Shown: positions 8,748 to 12,082 of the stretch, one piece after another
Position numbering within the stretch: the first letter of the stretch is position 1
Layout of the letters: each line of letters starts with the position of its first letter
Assembly (NCBI GenBank): GCA_001584585.1
Contig: LSYV01000129.1
Coordinates: forward strand, 25,698 to 37,779
Origin: Gonium pectorale
Lineage: Eukaryota; Chlorophyta; Chlorophyceae; Chlamydomonadales; Volvocaceae
Reading direction: 5' to 3'
Length of the DNA: 12,082 nt
The notes under the pieces: generated by a model
What the model was told of the DNA's origin: nothing
The model's input: the letters and a program-made list of their open reading frames with translations, nothing else
Database searches by the model: none
Translations under genes and position numbers: made by a program

Positions 8748-8752
8748 TGTAA
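8748..8752 (+). terminator. Polyadenylation signal TGTAA of the SDR-like gene
   Basis: TGTAA is the standard poly(A) signal of Chlamydomonas and its relatives. It lies 71 nt beyond the TGA at 8674-8676, on the coding strand, which is a plausible if short 3' UTR. Cleavage would be expected 10-20 nt further on. Confidence 0.75.
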
Positions 8753-8860
8753 CTTACGGTTTGAACGTGGACTGGCCATGCGATCGGCCCGCTGATGGAA
8801 CCAAACCGCACTTCGCACACCGTACGGTGTCGTGCGGTGCCAGGAGCCTGGGATAACCCC

Positions 8861-8979
8861 GTTTTGGAATGTCAGGCGTCAGCCGCGCGCTCAGGTCGTG
8901 GGGCAAGTCGTGGGGGCCGGACACTGGTTTTCAAAGTCAGGCGGCAGCCGCACGGTCGTCGGGGTTTAGTTGACACTGG
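8861..8979 (+). repeat. Imperfect tandem duplication
   Basis: 8861-8927 and 8927-8979 both run GTTTT, then GTCAGGCG, CAGCCGC, GTCG and finally GACACTGG, with substitutions and a deletion of about 14 bases in the second copy. It looks like a decayed duplication. Confidence 0.5.
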
Positions 8980-9338
8980 TGTGTGTGGGTGCCCGGATGC
9001 TGCTTAGGGCCCGGTTGGCTCCCACAATTAACCCTACCCTGGCTGTACTGCTGCAGAACGCGTGCCAGATAGATAGACAGGCAGGAGACAGCCGGGCCTT
9101 TCGCAGCACCGCCGCGCGCCCTGTTCGCGAGAACGATCACGGCTATCTCCGGCATATGGTCCCTTCCGGGACACTAGTCGCTTCGCTCGGCTGCTGCTCC
9201 CAAGCAAGGTAGGGCGGTACGCAGGAAGGCAAGCCGTACGCAGGTGCCATGGATGACGATGCACCCCGTCCACAGTGTCGTACCGTGTCCGTGTCAGTGC
9301 TGTGCCGTACTTTACACTGCTGCACGCCCCCCTTCCGC

Positions 9339-9361
9339 ACGAACGAACGAACGAACGAACG
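9339..9361 (+). repeat. (ACGA)n microsatellite
   Basis: Five full ACGA units and a partial sixth, uninterrupted, in intergenic DNA. Confidence 0.9.
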
Positions 9362-10581
9362 CAGCTGCGCTCACAGCCATCGACTGCACCTCAAGTCCGC
9401 AACGCTTTGCAGCGTCAGCGTCTGTTCTTACGTCGGGTGGGGGTGGGGTTGAGGGGGTGCGTCGCCGACCCCCCGGCCTTCCTTGTTCGCCCGCACACCC
9501 AGGTTTCACTTGTTTCCAGCCAGCCAGTCAGCTGACGACCAGCCGACAGCTCCCACGTTGCCACGTACGGCCAAACAAGCCAGTCATCAGCCGAAGGGCA
9601 CTTACCAACCAACCCGCCCCAGTAGGTTTTTATCTAAATCACCCGATGGTCCAACCCATCCACGAAACAAGGACGGTCGACCCGCGGCTCTGCTTCCACG
9701 ACGCATCATCTCAGGTGCCGCACACCGGGACGCTCCACTGCACCCACGGGCCCGCACCGCACCGTCAGACCGTCAGTTCTGCGGGCGCGCGCGCGCGCCC
9801 GGGGCCAGGTCGAGCAAATCAAGTTAGCATCGAGTCCAGACCCAAATATACCGCGTCAGCGCCCGGGCGCACGGGCATCACATGGATGGAGGGGGCTATG
9901 GGCACACACTCCTACCAGATGCACCGAATGATTTGAATGCGACGCAACGCCCTGACGGTGGAGTGCTAACTGCAGGGTATACATGTGCGGGCGACGGGCG
10001 GGCGGGGGGGATGGGGGTCGCACATGCGTCTTCCACGCACTGCCACAGCTCGCTCGACGGCCCTCGGGCGGAAGCTCGGATCAACAGCTGGCGGCCCAGC
10101 AGCGCGTCCCAAGCCGGCAGCCAGCCCGTACCGGCGCCCGTCCTCCCCGGGCCGCCGGCGCTGGACCCGAAGAGATGGCGGGGGCATGAACGCAGTGCCT
10201 TTGCACATTGACTCCTTTGCTGAGCGATGTCCCCAAAGTCCCAACGTGCTGTCCAAGTTAAAGGTTTTGCCGTACGCACGTATGCCGTGTTGCTGACCGA
10301 GCGGTTGGTCGGTTGGCTGACCACTCAGGGTGCCGTTAGGGCTGTTGAATGGCCGGTTAGGAAACGAAGACAACAATCTTTTCACGTTTCGTCAGGCAGG
10401 GCCTGGGTGCGTGGCATGTGATTTGCTCCGTTGCGACGTCGAAACTCGGAGTCTTTGCAGCTCTCTCATCGCGACAGGCCTAAATCCACATTATTGTGAT
10501 GAAACGATCGCGCGTCCACGTTTGCTAGACTTCTGACCGGGCAGTCGACATCCCTTCGCGGCCTCAGCTCGTCCACGCGCA

Positions 10582-11953
10582 ATGGGCTGTGGAGCCAGCA
10601 AGCCCGCAGACGTTGTGGCGGCCCCGGCAAAGTCGCACGAAAGCACAACAACCGATGGTCACTGCACAGTGCCACCCGAGGTACATGGACGCCCACAGCC
10701 CACACCCTGTGCGTGTTCGCCCACCCCTGCAAGCAAGGAGCTGTGCGCAAAGAATCCCACACCAGACGTGATCCTCGTCTCCGCCCCTCCCCTCTCCCGC
10801 CGCCCCCCCCCCCCATCCCAGGGCTTCTCTACTGAGAATGCCTTCCAACCCTCTACCCCCCGCGTCTCTTGCCGGGCCTCGCAGGTGTCCTTGGCCGCCG
10901 CGCCCATCCCTCCCAACGCCACCGGCGCATGCCCGTCGGCCTCGGCGCGAGGCAGCACTGCTGCCCCCCCGGGTAAGCCCGAGACCTGAGCCTCGCAAAC
11001 ACCCCACCACCCCCAGCTCGCTCACACACACACCCCGGCCCGACTCCCCCCCACCTTCCGCGGACAACTCCCACTGCCCGCGACCGCCCGCCGCAGTCCC
11101 GCCCCAGCCTCAGCCCCTGCCGGCCGCCGCCGACGCCGCCGATGCCGCCGCCTCAGGCGCGGACATTAGTACACATCCCGACGTAAATGCCGTGGATAAC
11201 GACGACGACGACGGCGACCCGCTCGCCACCACCCGCCTGGGCATCACGCTGCGCGGCCTGCGCCAGCTGCGCTCCCGCCTGGAGGCGCACTTTGGCACCG
11301 AGGCCTTTGCGACCCTCACCACCGGCGACTGCAAGGCGGCGTGGGTGGAGTCGGTGACGCGCGCCCGGCGCTGCCGCCTGGTGCAGCTGGAGGGTGTGGT
11401 GGACCCGGCTGACGTGGCGCCGCCGCTCTACTTTATCAGCCACGCCTGTGAGCCGGCGGAACCCGCTCAGGGGTTGGGACGGGGGGGGCTGTGCGTCTGT
11501 GTGTGTGTGGGGGGGGTATGTGTGCGGGTGAATGTGTGTGTGTGGGGGGGGATTACTTGAGTCCGTGGGGTGTGGTCGGGGGTGCCGGGTCCAAGGACGC
11601 GAGGCCACGGCCACAGCAGGTGCCTACTCCAGCTCCTTGCTTCCTCGCCAGCCGTGCTCTCCCCCCCCCCCACCACACACATACACATCACCGCCCCCCC
11701 CCTTCCGCGCCCTCTCGCGCCCCGGTCCCCAGCACAGCCTCTGAGGCGCGCCGGTACTGCGGGGCCGCTCCCCTCACACACACATGCCCCCAGCTCCCCC
11801 CCCTCCACGTCCCCGCCCCCTGCCACCCTCCTTTCCCCGCGTGCGTCCTGCGCCTGGCCTGCAGGGAAGAACAAGCTGTCGCTGCTGCTGGACTTTGTGG
11901 AGCGATTCCTGGCGGCTGCCAGCGACACCACCACCGTGTGGATCGGTGCGTCG

Positions 11954-11999
<46 letters not shown>

Positions 12000-12082
12000 G
12001 AAAAGGAAACGCATACGACGAGCGTAAGCGACGAATGTGATGGCGTCGGTGTACGGACCCAGCTCTGTGTGTGTGTGTGTGT
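10582..12082 (+). CDS. FISHAW-domain protein with N-myristoylation-type start (5' part, runs off the window)
   Basis: Exons: 10582-10680, 10885-10972, 11097-11447, 11865-11945. The next donor is GTGCG at 11946 and the rest lies outside the window. Phases 0,1,1,1 are consistent throughout, giving 206 complete codons. The protein starts MGCGASKP: Gly2 and Ser6 fit an N-myristoylation signal, and Cys3 could be palmitoylated, so membrane attachment is plausible. A low-complexity Ala/Pro region and an acidic patch (VDNDDDDGD) follow. A conserved-looking segment runs from GITLRGLRQLRSRLEAHFG through LTTGDCKAAW, RRCRLVQLEGVVDPADVAPP to YFISHAW (174-180), KNKLSLLLDFVERFL and TTTVWI (201-206). The Trp of FISHAW is made only by joining T|GG across the third intron, which strongly supports that junction. 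I recall this FISHAW...VWxD pattern from many algal proteins of unknown function. No catalytic role is claimed. The first intron is the least certain. Confidence 0.75.
11958..11997 (+). repeat. (GT)20 microsatellite at the start of the last intron
   Basis: Forty bases of uninterrupted GT begin 12 bases after the donor at 11946, inside the final visible intron of the FISHAW gene. Confidence 0.95.
12066..12082 (+). repeat. Second (TG)n run, cut by the window edge
   Basis: Alternating TG from 12066 to the last base, so its true length is unknown. It lies in the same intron as the (GT)20 array. Confidence 0.9.

Larger units (their letters stand above)
8753..10581. other. Intergenic DNA between the two genes
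   Basis: No coding exon is supportable on either strand. The longest forward open frame (9244-9936) has no recognisable motif and runs through simple repeats. The stretch contains an imperfect duplication (8861-8979), an ACGA tetranucleotide array, a GC dinucleotide run at about 9784-9797 and a small inverted element ACCGA/TCGGT near 10297-10313. Its last few hundred bases should hold the promoter and 5' UTR of the downstream gene, without a visible TATA box. Confidence 0.5.

Noticed and set aside
9244..9936. 230-codon forward open frame in the intergenic region
   Set aside because: It runs through an ACGA microsatellite and a GC run and shows no family motif, exon-like conservation or plausible neighbours.
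1..12082. CRISPR arrays, bacterial operons or rRNA genes
   Set aside because: No regularly spaced repeats with unique spacers, no ribosome-binding-site-led gene runs and no rRNA-like stretches were seen; the gene structure is eukaryotic.

Overview
The window looks like nuclear DNA of a green alga, most likely a volvocine or other chlamydomonadalean. The supports are GC-rich coding exons split by short introns (about 120-660 nt) with GTGxGT-type donors and pyrimidine-rich acceptors, abundant GT/CA microsatellites, Gly/Ala/Gln-rich insertions inside a conserved enzyme, and a TGTAA polyadenylation motif 71 nt past a stop codon. Two plus-strand protein genes can be built from the sequence. Both were assembled by hand from splice sites, reading phase and remembered family motifs, not by any search.

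Layout: 1-1486 has no gene I can support. 1487-1796 is a complete 310-bp miniature LTR retroelement: two identical 86-bp TGTTGG...CCAACA repeats, a primer-binding-like site directly after the left repeat, and a purine tract before the right one. 1797-3255 has no supportable gene. 3256-3505 is a pyrimidine-rich, ATG-free leader. 3506-8676 is an eight-exon gene for an atypical NAD(P)-binding Rossmann (SDR-like, YeeZ-like) protein of 585 residues. Its fold is recognisable from the N-terminal GxGxxG to the C-terminal WxPxYPSF block, but it is expanded by long Gly-rich inserts. 8748-8752 is its likely poly(A) signal. 8753-10581 is intergenic with simple repeats only. 10582 to the window edge is the 5' part of a second gene. 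It encodes a protein with an N-myristoylation-type start (MGCGASK) and a YFISHAW...VWI block that I recall from uncharacterised algal proteins. Its last visible intron opens with (GT)20 and runs off the window.

The two genes show no functional link and are about 1.9 kb apart, so there is no sign of an operon or cluster. The most unusual things are the 310-bp retroelement, which has tRNA-promoter-like boxes inside it, and a long near-perfect hairpin in intron 5 of the SDR-like gene. That hairpin could be a small-RNA precursor or part of an H/ACA-like RNA.
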